Positions 17,823 through 25,897 of a stretch of DNA of 64,000 bases are shown here, piece after piece (position 1 is the first letter of the stretch; every line of letters starts with the position of its first letter). The notes under the pieces were generated by a model. It saw only the letters and a program-made list of their open reading frames with translations. It searched no databases and had not been told where the DNA came from. A program made the translations under genes and the position numbers. This stretch comes from Billgrantia tianxiuensis (GTDB lineage: Bacteria; Pseudomonadota; Gammaproteobacteria; Pseudomonadales; Halomonadaceae), in assembly GCF_009834345.1 (NCBI RefSeq), contig NZ_CP035042.1, forward strand, positions 372,001-436,000, in the 5' to 3' direction.

Positions 17823-18764
17823 ATGAACCGTGGGCGAATCGGTGAAAGGGCGAAGTGCTGGTTCTGGCTGGCTGCGGTAATGCTGGCGCTGACGCCCACG
17901 ATGGTCTGGGCCGAGAGAAGCGTGGAAACGGCCTTTGGCGAGGTAGTCGTGCCCGATGCTCCACAGCGGGTGGTTACCCTTCACGAGGGCGCTCTCGATA
18001 CCGCCCTGGCGGTCGGCATCATGCCCTTGGGTGCCGTGACCACCCGTGGCGGCGACGGTGTGGCCCGCTACATCGAGGCTCATCTCGACGGCGAGCGCCC
18101 GACTATTGTCGGCGTGGTGCGCGAGATCAATCTAGAGGCCGTATTGAGGCTGGGGCCGGACCTGATCCTGGCCCCGCCACAGCTATCGGAGGCACAGTAC
18201 CGGCTGCTCTCGCGCATGGCCCCTACCGTGGTGCCGCTGTCCGAAGGGCTTGACCCCGAGCTGTGGCGGGATGAGGCGCGTCTGCATGCCCAGGCCTTGG
18301 GGCGCGGGGCGGAAGTCGAAGCGTTGCTCGAACAGGTCGATGCCAGGGCCGCCGAGATTGCCGAGCGCATCGTGGCCGATGAGGCGCCCAGTGCTGTGTT
18401 GGTACGTTGGATGCCGCAAGGTCCCATGGTCTTGTCCGCCGACCTGTTTACCGCTGGACTGGTACGTGCCGCCGGCGTAGAGATCCACGATGCCGGCCTG
18501 GTGGAAGAGAGCAAACCGCACAGCGATACCCTGAGCCTGGAGAACCTTTCTCGCGTCGATGCCGACTGGCTGTTCCTGGCCACCCTCAACGAGGAAGGAC
18601 GCGACGCACTCGAGGCCGCCAGGGCGTCGCCGGCCTTCTCCCGACTCGACGTGGTGGCTCGCGATCAGGTCGTACCGGTCGATGGCCAGCTGTGGACGAG
18701 TGCCACCGGCCCGCTGGCGGCACTGGCGATCCTTGACGAGCTAGACACCGCGCTGTCGCCTTGA
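17823..18764 (+). CDS. Periplasmic iron-siderophore binding protein (FhuD/FepB family)
   Basis: The ATG at 17823 follows TGGGGA; an in-frame TTG at 17805 is less likely. The 313-residue protein has a signal peptide ending near TMVWA. Its two-lobed PBP fold opens with ERSVETAFGEVVVPDAPQRVVTLHEGALDTALAVGI, the usual TroA-like start with conserved PQRVV. NLEAVLRLGPDLILAPP is the typical NxExLxxLxPDLI motif. It delivers the ferric siderophore to the two permeases downstream. The stop overlaps the permease start by one base. Confidence 0.9.
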   Translation: MNRGRIGERAKCWFWLAAVMLALTPTMVWAERSVETAFGEVVVPDAPQRVVTLHEGALDTALAVGIMPLGAVTTRGGDGVARYIEAHLDGERPTIVGVVREINLEAVLRLGPDLILAPPQLSEAQYRLLSRMAPTVVPLSEGLDPELWRDEARLHAQALGRGAEVEALLEQVDARAAEIAERIVADEAPSAVLVRWMPQGPMVLSADLFTAGLVRAAGVEIHDAGLVEESKPHSDTLSLENLSRVDADWLFLATLNEEGRDALEAARASPAFSRLDVVARDQVVPVDGQLWTSATGPLAALAILDELDTALSP

Positions 18765-19786
18765 TGGACGCGGTTTCCCGCACGGGCGCTCTTGCGGCCC
18801 GCCGCCTCACCCTGAGGCTGGCGGGCCTGATAGTGTTACTAGCCCTGGTTTGCCTGGCCAGCCTGCTGTTGGGGGCCGGTGATGTCGGCCCGGCCCGGGC
18901 GCTTGCCGTATTGATGGGGCAGGGCGATGCCGAAGCCAGGTTCGTTCTCGGCTCGCTGCGTTTGCCGCGTACCCTGATCGGACTGGTGGTGGGGTTGTCG
19001 CTTGGCGTGGCTGGCGCTCTGCTGCAGGCGGTCACACGTAACCCGCTGGCCGAGCCGGGACTACTGGGTGTCAGCGCGGGTGCGGCTTTCGCCGTCGCGC
19101 TGGCGCTGCTATTGGGTGCTACGGCAACGACGATGCGGGTCGGCGTGGCCCAGCTCGGCGCCATGGCGGGCTGTCTCTGCGTACTGGGTGTGGCCCGGGT
19201 AAGTGGAGCCGGCAATGATCCGGTGCGGCTGGTGTTGGCTGGCGCTGCGCTGACGGGCCTACTGCTCTCGCTCACTTCACTATTGCTGTTGTTCGATCAG
19301 CGCGCCGCCGACGAGATCCGCTTCTGGATCGTCGGCAGCCTGGCTGGCCGGCGCCTCGAGCATCTCGTTGCCATCCTGCCTAGCCTGTTGCTGGCCGGCG
19401 GGTTGGTACTTGCCGTGGCCCGTCCCTTGGCGGCAATGGCGCTTGGCGAACGGATCGCGAGTGGCCTTGGGCACCGCCCGGGGCTGATCCGGCTGCTGGT
19501 TATCGTGGCCGTGGCGCTGCTGGTAGGAGCGGCCACCGCCACGGCCGGCCCCATCGCCTTCATCGGCCTGGTCGTACCGTTCGCCGCCCGGGCGCTGGCC
19601 GGCCCCGACATTCGCCGTACCCTGTGGTTCTGTCTGCCGCTGGGGCCGCTGATGGTGATTGCGGCCGACATCGTCTCGCGGTTGCTGGTCGCGCCTTCGG
19701 AAATGCCGCTGGGAGTGCTCACTGCCTTGTGTGGCGCCCCGGTGCTGGTGGCCGTGGTGCGAGCACGCCGCATGCCGACCCTCTGA
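18764..19786 (+). CDS. FecCD-family iron-siderophore ABC permease
   Basis: A 340-residue protein with about nine to ten membrane segments. LRLPRTLIGLVVGLSLGVAGALLQAVTRNPLAEPGLLGVSAGAAFAVAL is the strongest FecCD/BtuC signature (RLPR, GAxLQ, NPLAxPxxLGxxxGA). TATAGPIAFIGLVVPFAARAL matches the second conserved block. The ATG at 18764 overlaps the preceding stop (TGATG). It pairs with the next permease as a heterodimer. Confidence 0.93.
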   Translation: MDAVSRTGALAARRLTLRLAGLIVLLALVCLASLLLGAGDVGPARALAVLMGQGDAEARFVLGSLRLPRTLIGLVVGLSLGVAGALLQAVTRNPLAEPGLLGVSAGAAFAVALALLLGATATTMRVGVAQLGAMAGCLCVLGVARVSGAGNDPVRLVLAGAALTGLLLSLTSLLLLFDQRAADEIRFWIVGSLAGRRLEHLVAILPSLLLAGGLVLAVARPLAAMALGERIASGLGHRPGLIRLLVIVAVALLVGAATATAGPIAFIGLVVPFAARALAGPDIRRTLWFCLPLGPLMVIAADIVSRLLVAPSEMPLGVLTALCGAPVLVAVVRARRMPTL

Positions 19787-19789
19787 GTG

Positions 19790-20953
19790 ATGAGTATGGG
19801 AAGGGAAAGAGTCTCCATGTGCCGTGATGCATCAGCCCATAACCAGGCGCGACAGTGGCCCGATACAGAACGATGCGAGGGGGGCGCAACCGATGTCGTC
19901 GCCCCACCGGGGCACTGGCATCTGGCGTGGCAGGCGGCTGACGGCAGTGCCCCGTATAGCCTGTTGATCGATCGACGTGCCTTCGTGGCCGCCCTGATCC
20001 TGCTGTTGGCGCTGCTGATGGCATCGTTCGGCTACTTGGCCATGGGCAGCAGCCCGCTACCGCCACAGGCAGTGCTGGCGGCACTGGTGGGGCTCGGCGA
20101 CATGATGGCCGTGTTCCTGGTGCAGGAACTGCGCTTGCCGCGACTGGCCGCTGCCTGCCTTACCGGCGCCGCCTTCGGCGTGGCCGGCTGTCTGATGCAG
20201 ACCCTGGCTCGCAACCGCCTGGCCACCCCCGGCATCATCGGTATCGACAACGGGGCCACCGCCTTCGCCGTGGCCTCGGTGATCGGCCTGGGGGTCTCCC
20301 TGGCGCCACCGGCCATGGCCCTGGTGGGGGCGACCACAGCGGCTGCCCTGACCTTCGGCCTGGCTGCCGGGGGCGGTACCCAGGGCTACCGATTCATTGT
20401 CGCCGGCATTGGAGTTGGCGCCGTGTTCGGTGCCATCACCCAACTGCTGATGGCCAAGGTGCACATCGATACCGCCAACGCCGCCTATCCCTGGACAGTC
20501 GGCTCGCTCAACGCCCGACCGGCAGGGGCCGTCACGCTGCTCGCCGTCGGCTTGCCACTCGGCTTGGGCGCTGCCCTCTGGCTCACCCGTGCACTCAGCC
20601 TGATGCGTTTCTCGGACGCCGTAGCGTCCGCTCTCGGCCTGCGCGTCTCACAACGGCGTTGGCAGGTACTGGCGGTTTCGGTGCTGCTCACCGGACTTGC
20701 CGTCGCCGTAGCCGGCCCGGTGGGTTTGATCGGCCTGATCGGCCCCGAGATCGCCCGTTCGTTCTCCTCGCCGCGAGGAGTGCCGGTCGTGGCCTCGGCG
20801 CTGGCGGGCGCGCTGGTGATGGTGCTGGCCGACCTGGCGGGGCGGGTGCTGCTCTCGCCCCTCGAGATCCCTGTGGGCATCGTCACCGCCGTGGTGGGCG
20901 GCCCCTGGCTGCTGTGGATACTACTGCGACCGGCTTCGAGGAACCTGGCATGA
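19790..20953 (+). CDS. FecCD-family iron-siderophore ABC permease, second subunit
   Basis: About 387 residues. ELRLPRLAAACLTGAAFGVAGCLMQTLARNRLATPGIIGIDNGATAF is the FecCD core. VAVAGPVGLIGLIGPEIARSFSSPRGVPVVASALAGALVMVLADLAGR is the second block. The start is ambiguous: GTG 19787, ATG 19790, 19796, or ATG 19817, which has the better purine-rich leader. The N-terminal extension of about 60 residues before the first membrane segment is unusual for the family. Confidence 0.9.
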   Translation: MSMGRERVSMCRDASAHNQARQWPDTERCEGGATDVVAPPGHWHLAWQAADGSAPYSLLIDRRAFVAALILLLALLMASFGYLAMGSSPLPPQAVLAALVGLGDMMAVFLVQELRLPRLAAACLTGAAFGVAGCLMQTLARNRLATPGIIGIDNGATAFAVASVIGLGVSLAPPAMALVGATTAAALTFGLAAGGGTQGYRFIVAGIGVGAVFGAITQLLMAKVHIDTANAAYPWTVGSLNARPAGAVTLLAVGLPLGLGAALWLTRALSLMRFSDAVASALGLRVSQRRWQVLAVSVLLTGLAVAVAGPVGLIGLIGPEIARSFSSPRGVPVVASALAGALVMVLADLAGRVLLSPLEIPVGIVTAVVGGPWLLWILLRPASRNLA

Positions 20954-21753
20954 CCCGACACGAACTCGCCACCCGCGACCTGACCCTGTGCCACGGCCAT
21001 ACGACCATCATCGACCGCCTGGCGCTCTCCCTGCCGGCGGGAAAGGTCACCGCCATCGTCGGGCCCAACGGCTGCGGCAAGTCCACCCTGCTGGCCGGCC
21101 TCTCGCGGCTGCACGCGCCCAAGCAAGGGGCCGTGCTGCTCGATGGCAGGAATATCCAGCAGCTGCCGGCGCGGGAACTGGCGCGGCGGTTGGCGCTGCT
21201 GCCCCAGGAGGCCATCGCCCCGGAGGGGCTGACCGTGGCCGAGCTGGTGCGCTTCGGCCGCCAGCCTCACCAGGGCTGGCTGCGCCAGTGGTCGGCGGAG
21301 GATCAACGGATGGTGGGCAAGGCGCTGGCTGCGGCTGATGTGAGCGAGCTAGCGGATCGGTCCTTGGACACCCTCTCGGGCGGTCAACGTCAGCGCGCTT
21401 GGATCGCCATGACCATCGCCCAGCAGACACCGCTGCTGCTGCTCGATGAGCCCACCTCGGCGCTCGATCTCGGCCACCAGATCGAAGTCTTCGAACTGGT
21501 GCGGCGCCTTGCCGCCGAGGGGCGCACCGTGGTGATGGTGCTGCACGACCTGGCCAGCGCCTGCCGCTACGCCGACCACCTGCTGGCGCTGCACAACGGC
21601 CAACTGGTGGCCGCGGGCCCGCCGAGCGAGGTCGTCACCACTGAGCTGGTACGCCGGCTCTACGACATCGACTGCACATTGATCCCCGACCCCGCCACCG
21701 GCAGCTTGCTGTTGGCCAACGTGAGGCGGGCGCGGCAGTGCGTAGGCGTCTGA
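20950..21753 (+). CDS. Iron-siderophore ABC transporter ATP-binding protein (FepC/FecE-like)
   Basis: The ATG overlaps the permease stop by 4 bp. 267 residues: Walker A GPNGCGKSTLL, Q-loop LLPQEA, signature LSGGQRQRAWIAMTIA, Walker [14 protein letters not shown]-loop VMVLHDLASACRYADH. The DHLLALHNGQLVAAG tail is typical of FepC-type ATPases. Last gene of the Fur-linked import operon; a long hairpin follows. Confidence 0.93.
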   Translation: MTRHELATRDLTLCHGHTTIIDRLALSLPAGKVTAIVGPNGCGKSTLLAGLSRLHAPKQGAVLLDGRNIQQLPARELARRLALLPQEAIAPEGLTVAELVRFGRQPHQGWLRQWSAEDQRMVGKALAAADVSELADRSLDTLSGGQRQRAWIAMTIAQQTPLLLLDEPTSALDLGHQIEVFELVRRLAAEGRTVVMVLHDLASACRYADHLLALHNGQLVAAGPPSEVVTTELVRRLYDIDCTLIPDPATGSLLLANVRRARQCVGV

Positions 21754-21776
21754 ACGCTCGACCATCCTTAAGACAC

Positions 21777-21813
21777 CACGACGCCAGCGCTCCCTTCGAG
21801 CGCTGGCGTCGTG
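21777..21813. terminator. 16-bp perfect hairpin between converging operon ends
   Basis: CACGACGCCAGCGCTC / GAGCGCTGGCGTCGTG with loop CCTTC lies between the siderophore ATPase gene and the convergent hcp gene. No strong T-tract on either side. Most likely a bidirectional transcription terminator. Confidence 0.75.
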
Positions 21814-21860
21814 TGCGAACCGTCGCCCCCACCCGGCTAGCGGGAGCGAGAACGAAGCGA

Positions 21861-22379
21861 TCAGGACTCGATCGGGGCGCGCCAGTCGTCGGAACCGGAG
21901 GTGCCGGCGACGGTGTGTTCCCAGTCGATCTTGCGGTAGGCCAGGGAGACGTCCATCAGCTGAGTGAACTCGGCCTTGGTGGCGTCCTGGGCGTGCGGCA
22001 TGCGCAGGTTGATGTCGACGATGGTGGCGTCGGTCAGGGTGGTGGTGAAGAAGTGCTCCTGCTTGCCCTCGACGGAGGTGCGGTACCACTTCAGTTCCAC
22101 GTTGGGCAGCATCTCGCCGGAGGCTAGGGCGTTGTACATCAGCGGCACGGCCTTGTTCAGGGCCACGGTGAAGACGAACGGCTTGTGGGCGCGCTGGCCG
22201 GAAGGCTGGCCGGACTGCGGGTCGGTGGGCACGGTCACGACGTGCTTGAACTCCTGGACCAGCATCTCGTCCTCGTGGCCTTCCACGTAGATGTTGCCCA
22301 CGGAGTCCGGGGTGAAGGCACCGGCGGTGATGTTGCCCTGGGTCTGGCCTTCGATGCTGATATAGCAGGGAGTCGGCAT
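21861..22379 (-). CDS. hcp: Hcp-family type VI secretion tube/effector-carrier protein
   Basis: The ATG at 22379 follows AAGGAGCAGACC. The 172-residue protein starts MPTPCYISIEGQTQGNITAGAF and contains HKPFVFTVALNKAVPLMYNAL and EFTQLMDVSLAYRKIDWEHTVAGTSGSDDW, all standard Hcp1-family blocks. Hcp hexamers stack into the T6SS inner tube and are secreted. No other T6SS gene (vgrG, tssB/C, clpV) is in the window, so this is an orphan hcp that would work with an apparatus encoded elsewhere. The upstream region carries three tandem palindromes and, further on, the Zur box of the divergent dksA2 gene. Confidence 0.93.
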   Translation of the reverse strand: MPTPCYISIEGQTQGNITAGAFTPDSVGNIYVEGHEDEMLVQEFKHVVTVPTDPQSGQPSGQRAHKPFVFTVALNKAVPLMYNALASGEMLPNVELKWYRTSVEGKQEHFFTTTLTDATIVDINLRMPHAQDATKAEFTQLMDVSLAYRKIDWEHTVAGTSGSDDWRAPIES

Positions 22380-22514
22380 GGTCTGCTCCTTGACGATGTG
22401 AATGAAATGTCCCGATGGACGGTGCATAAGGGGCAGGAAGCGTGCCGGATATGAGAAACACAAGAAAAAACAAAGCGATCAGGGATTTTGCACTACCAGG
22501 CCTAAATAGAATTA

Positions 22515-22569
22515 GGCAACAAGTTGCCCAGAGCGGGCAAGATCTTGCCCGGCCGGGCAATAAGTTGCC
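22515..22569. promoter_or_regulatory. Three tandem GGCAA/TTGCC palindromes
   Basis: GGCAACAAGTTGCC (22515-22528), GGGCAAGATCTTGCCC (22535-22550) and GGGCAATAAGTTGCC (22555-22569) share a GGCAA-n4-TTGCC core and have centres about 20-21 bp apart, two helical turns. They lie 136-190 bp upstream of hcp and 100-154 bp upstream of dksA2. This looks like a cooperative multi-dimer operator or upstream activating array. The cognate regulator is not identified. Confidence 0.75.
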
Positions 22570-22631
22570 TGATTAAAATTAAATTGGTTGGGGCGGATGA
22601 ATGAGGAAGTGGTATATGTGTTGGGTGAATT

Positions 22632-22648
22632 GATATGTTATAACATCT
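22632..22648 (+). promoter_or_regulatory. Zur box upstream of dksA2-cobW
   Basis: Contains the perfect 12-bp palindrome ATGTTATAACAT (22635-22646), the core of the gammaproteobacterial Zur operator, 23 bp before the dksA2 start codon. Position and target genes (zinc-free DksA paralogue and COG0523 GTPase) agree with zinc-responsive repression by Zur. Confidence 0.88.
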
Positions 22649-22668
22649 GCTTTTTGGGAGAGAGACCC

Positions 22669-23097
22669 ATGCAGGCCGACCCCGAGGCGCAGCAACTGCT
22701 GGCAATGCCGGAAGAGGCGTATATGAACGCCGCCCAGCTCGACTACTTCCGACGTCGGCTCCTGGCCGAACAGGCCGAGGTGGAAGGGCATCTGGAGGAG
22801 GTGCGCAAGGCTATTGGCGACAACGAGCGCAGCGGTGACGAACTCGATCGCGCCGCGGTTGAGGAGGAGCTGCGCCTGCTGTTGCGCCAGGCCGATCGCG
22901 AGACGCGACTGTTGCGCAAGATCCGCCAGGCGCTGCGACGCATCGAGGAAGGCGACTACGGCTACTGTGCCGAAACCGGCCAGCCCATCGGTCTGCCGCG
23001 CCTGCTGCTGAGGCCGACGGCAGAGCTATGCCTGGAGGCCAAGGAGCGCCAGGAGCAGCGTGAGCATCACTACAGCAAATCGCGAGGAGACCAATGA
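22669..23097 (+). CDS. dksA2: Zinc-independent DksA paralogue (DksA2-type) RNA polymerase-binding factor
   Basis: The ATG at 22669 follows GGGAGAG. 142 residues: a coiled-coil region (about 20-95, charged, ending REGT-like in [19 protein letters not shown]), then the degenerate finger. Canonical DksA has CxxC...CxxC. Here the pairs read C100-A-E-T103 and C121-L-E-A124, so two of four zinc ligands are lost, as in Pseudomonas DksA2. Such paralogues replace zinc-containing DksA in the stringent response during zinc starvation. The gene overlaps the downstream COG0523 GTPase by 4 bp and has a Zur box upstream, which supports this role. Confidence 0.93.
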   Translation: MQADPEAQQLLAMPEEAYMNAAQLDYFRRRLLAEQAEVEGHLEEVRKAIGDNERSGDELDRAAVEEELRLLLRQADRETRLLRKIRQALRRIEEGDYGYCAETGQPIGLPRLLLRPTAELCLEAKERQEQREHHYSKSRGDQ

Positions 23098-24332
23098 TGA
23101 CGAGTGCCCTGTTGCCCGTGACCGTGCTGTCCGGCTTCCTCGGTGCCGGCAAGACCACTTTGCTCAACCATATCCTGGCCAACCGGGAAGGGCGCCGCGT
23201 GGCGGTGATCGTCAATGACATGAGCGAGGTCAACATCGATGCCGCCCTGGTGCGAGGTGGCCCTGGTGAGAAGGAAGGTGAGGTCGCTCTCAATCGAGCC
23301 GAGGAGCGCCTGGTCGAGATGAGCAATGGCTGCATCTGCTGCACGCTGCGTGAGGATCTATTGGTGGAGGTGAGTCGTCTGGCGCGGGAAGGCCGCTTCG
23401 ACTACCTGGTCATCGAATCGACAGGCATCTCCGAGCCGTTGCCGGTGGCGGAGACCTTCACCTTTGAAGATGAGCAGGGGCAGAGCCTCTCCAGCGTTGC
23501 GCGGTTGGACACCCTGGTTACGGTGGTCGATGGCGCCAACTTCCTCGAGCAGTACTACGCGGCGAAATCCCTGGCCGAGGCGGGTGAGAGTCTCGGCGAA
23601 GGCGACGAGCGCAACGTGGCTGACCTGTTGGTCGATCAAATCGAGTTCTGCGACGTGCTGCTGATCAGCAAGACCGACCTGATCGACGAAGCACGGCTGG
23701 CAGAGGTGAAGGCCGTACTGCGCTCGCTCAACCCCGACGCCGAGCTGATCGCCATGGCCAATGGGCAGGTGCCGCTCGACAAGGTGCTCGATACTGGCCG
23801 CTTCAGTTTCGAGCGGGCCCAACTGGCACCGGGCTGGCTCAAGGAGCTGCGTGGCGAACACGTGCCCGAAACCCAGGAGTACGGTATCTCGAGCTTCGTC
23901 TACCGTGCCAGGCGGCCCTTTCATCCACAGAAGTTTCATGACCTCTTGCATGGCGACTGGTTCGGCGGCAAGCTGCTGCGGTCAAAGGGGTTCTTCTGGC
24001 TTGCCACACGGCCGCAGTTCGCCGGGCAATGGAGCCAGGCGGGCGGTATCGCCCACTACGGCTTTGCCGGCATGTTCTGGAAAGCGGTGCCCAAATCGCG
24101 CTGGCCCAAGGATGCGGAAAGCCGGGCTTATATCATGGAGCAGTGGGAAGAGCCTTTCGGCGACATGCGGCAGGAACTGGTCTTCATCGGGCAGAACCTC
24201 GATGAGGCCAGGATACGCCAGGCGCTGGACGACTGCCTGATCGGTTCTGCCGAACTGGCGGATGGTCCTGCGGGCTGGGCCTCTCTGCCCGATCCCTTTC
24301 CGGCCTGGGAGCACCCTGGCAGCATCGGGTAA
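23094..24332 (+). CDS. COG0523/CobW-family GTPase, zinc metallochaperone (ZigA/YciC-like)
   Basis: 412 residues. P-loop GFLGAGKTT (14-22), the COG0523 metal-binding motif C80-I-C82-C83 in [11 protein letters not shown], switch region [15 protein letters not shown], the base-recognition motif SKTD, and a C-terminal CobW_C domain ([18 protein letters not shown]). The 4-bp overlap with dksA2 and the shared Zur box place it in the zinc-limitation subgroup of metal chaperones. That subgroup hands zinc to essential enzymes (family knowledge; target unknown here). Confidence 0.92.
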   Translation: MMTSALLPVTVLSGFLGAGKTTLLNHILANREGRRVAVIVNDMSEVNIDAALVRGGPGEKEGEVALNRAEERLVEMSNGCICCTLREDLLVEVSRLAREGRFDYLVIESTGISEPLPVAETFTFEDEQGQSLSSVARLDTLVTVVDGANFLEQYYAAKSLAEAGESLGEGDERNVADLLVDQIEFCDVLLISKTDLIDEARLAEVKAVLRSLNPDAELIAMANGQVPLDKVLDTGRFSFERAQLAPGWLKELRGEHVPETQEYGISSFVYRARRPFHPQKFHDLLHGDWFGGKLLRSKGFFWLATRPQFAGQWSQAGGIAHYGFAGMFWKAVPKSRWPKDAESRAYIMEQWEEPFGDMRQELVFIGQNLDEARIRQALDDCLIGSAELADGPAGWASLPDPFPAWEHPGSIG

Positions 24333-24381
24333 GGCAGCATGTTATTCCGGTTGATTAATAAACCGATCTTTGATGGAAGCC

Positions 24382-24416
24382 GCCGGAATATATGCAAAAA
24401 AACTTGCTATTCCGGC
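24382..24416. repeat. GCCGGAATA / TATTCCGGC inverted repeat
   Basis: A perfect 9-bp inverted repeat with a 17-nt AT-rich spacer, 92 bp before the carboxypeptidase gene. A related TTATTCCGG occurs at about 24342-24350. It may be an operator or an RNA hairpin. No other feature is seen in 24333-24507. Confidence 0.45.
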
Positions 24417-24507
24417 TGTAAAGCGTTTCGTTAACCGCCATACTGAGGCTAGGTCCGCTTTAGAAACGGACTACAGGGGAATCACAAGGGAACCAGAGGT
24501 GTTCGTC

Positions 24508-25812
24508 ATGCACTCCTACAACCGACACTACCTCGGTGTGGCCATCTTTTTTATTCTTTGTTTTCAACTGTTGACAGTCAGTACGGCGCAGGCCAACCCC
24601 CGCTATGCGGCCATCGTGATCGATGTCGAGAGTGGCGACGTGCTGCATGCAGCCAACGCCGATGCCAGCCGCTATCCCGCTTCACTGACCAAGATGATGA
24701 CGCTCTACATGCTGTTCGAAGCGCTCGAGAACGGCAGTGTGCGTCTCGACCAGCCGCTGTCGGTATCGTCCCATGCTGCCTCGATGCCGGCCTCAAAGCT
24801 GTGGCTCGCGGCGGGTAGTTCCATCACCGCGGAAGAGGCCATCAAGGCGCTGGTGGTGCGCTCCGCCAACGACGTTGCCGTGGTGGTGGCCGAGGCGCTG
24901 GGCGGCACGGAGTCCAGCTTCGCGCGCATGATGACCCAGCGGGCCAACGAACTCGGCATGGCCGACACCGTGTTCCGCAACGCCTCGGGCCTGCCGGACA
25001 ACGCCCAGGTCACCACGGCGCGTGACATGGCCACCCTGTCGATTCGTGTGATGCAGGACTTCCCGCAGTACTACCACTATTTCTCGACCCAGAGCTTCAC
25101 CTACCGCGGCACAACCCACACCAGCCATAATCGGCTACTACGCAACTATGCCGGCGCCGATGGCCTCAAGACCGGTTTCATCCGCGCTTCGGGTTTCAAT
25201 GTGGCGACCTCGGCGGTACGCGACAATCGCCGTATCGTCTCGGTGGTGATGGGCGGTTTCACCGCCGCCTCGCGCGACACCCACATGGCCGATCTGCTCG
25301 ACCGTGGTTTCGCTCGGCTCTCCATGCTACAGCGGGGCGACTGGATCGCCCGGGCCGATGTGCTGGGCGATCGCATGGAATTGCCGGATAGCTCTTCCGC
25401 TTCGGCTCAGCAGTTGGCGGCTGCCCCGGAGCCGCAACCTCAGCCGGCCAGCTCCGAATCGGAGCGGCGCTACTCCTTCCAATCGGAGATGGGCGTCGAG
25501 ATGGGCTCCGCCGACGATCCGATCCGTGCCCTGATCGCTCAGGCCGATGCGCCGCAACAACGCGCCGGCGGCAACTGGGCGGTACAGGTCGGAGCCTTCA
25601 ACGATCCCGATCAGGCCCGCTACCTCGCCTCTCGTGCAGCCGACCAGCTGGCCAGCCTGCTCAGCGAAGTTCGTGTCTCGGTGGCCGAGTCGGGAGGGGA
25701 GCAGCGCGTCTTCCGCGCCCGGTTGGTCGATCTGCAAGAGAGCGATGCTCACTCCGCCTGCAACAGCCTGCGCGCCCAAGGCATGGACTGCATGGTGGTG
25801 GCTCACTACTGA
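24508..25812 (+). CDS. D-alanyl-D-alanine carboxypeptidase (PBP5/6 family) with C-terminal SPOR domain
   Basis: The ATG at 24508 follows AGAGGTG; the frame is open upstream but lacks a ribosome site. A signal peptide ends near STAQA. The serine peptidase S11 motifs are S59-L-T-K62, S119-A-N and K221-T-G, so the active site is complete. After a linker rich in Ala/Pro/Glu, about residues 350-434 form a SPOR domain (GNWAVQVGAFNDPDQARYLASRAADQL). The SPOR domain binds denuded septal peptidoglycan, so this enzyme probably trims stem peptides at division sites. It sits between two Zur-linked units but has no visible Zur box. Confidence 0.92.
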   Translation: MHSYNRHYLGVAIFFILCFQLLTVSTAQANPRYAAIVIDVESGDVLHAANADASRYPASLTKMMTLYMLFEALENGSVRLDQPLSVSSHAASMPASKLWLAAGSSITAEEAIKALVVRSANDVAVVVAEALGGTESSFARMMTQRANELGMADTVFRNASGLPDNAQVTTARDMATLSIRVMQDFPQYYHYFSTQSFTYRGTTHTSHNRLLRNYAGADGLKTGFIRASGFNVATSAVRDNRRIVSVVMGGFTAASRDTHMADLLDRGFARLSMLQRGDWIARADVLGDRMELPDSSSASAQQLAAAPEPQPQPASSESERRYSFQSEMGVEMGSADDPIRALIAQADAPQQRAGGNWAVQVGAFNDPDQARYLASRAADQLASLLSEVRVSVAESGGEQRVFRARLVDLQESDAHSACNSLRAQGMDCMVVAHY

Positions 25813-25849
25813 AGCAGCGCTTCAACGTCCATTGCGACAATGCCATGAC

Positions 25850-25885
25850 GACATCGCCCCGCATGAGCGGGGCGATGTCGTTTTT
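25850..25885 (+). terminator. Rho-independent terminator of the carboxypeptidase gene
   Basis: GACATCGCCCCGC-ATGA-GCGGGGCGATGTC, a 13-bp perfect stem, followed by GTTTTT. It lies between two converging genes. Confidence 0.92.
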
Positions 25886-25897
25886 CTCATGAGTCGC

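Noticed and set aside
21861..22379. T6SS gene cluster
   Set aside because: Only hcp is present; neighbouring genes are siderophore ABC, dksA2 and cobW, so no cluster can be claimed.
22480..22515. Sigma-54 promoter for hcp
   Set aside because: On the minus strand the GG and GC doublets (around AGGCCTGGTAGTGCAAAA) are 9 bp apart, not the required 10, and the flanking consensus is poor.
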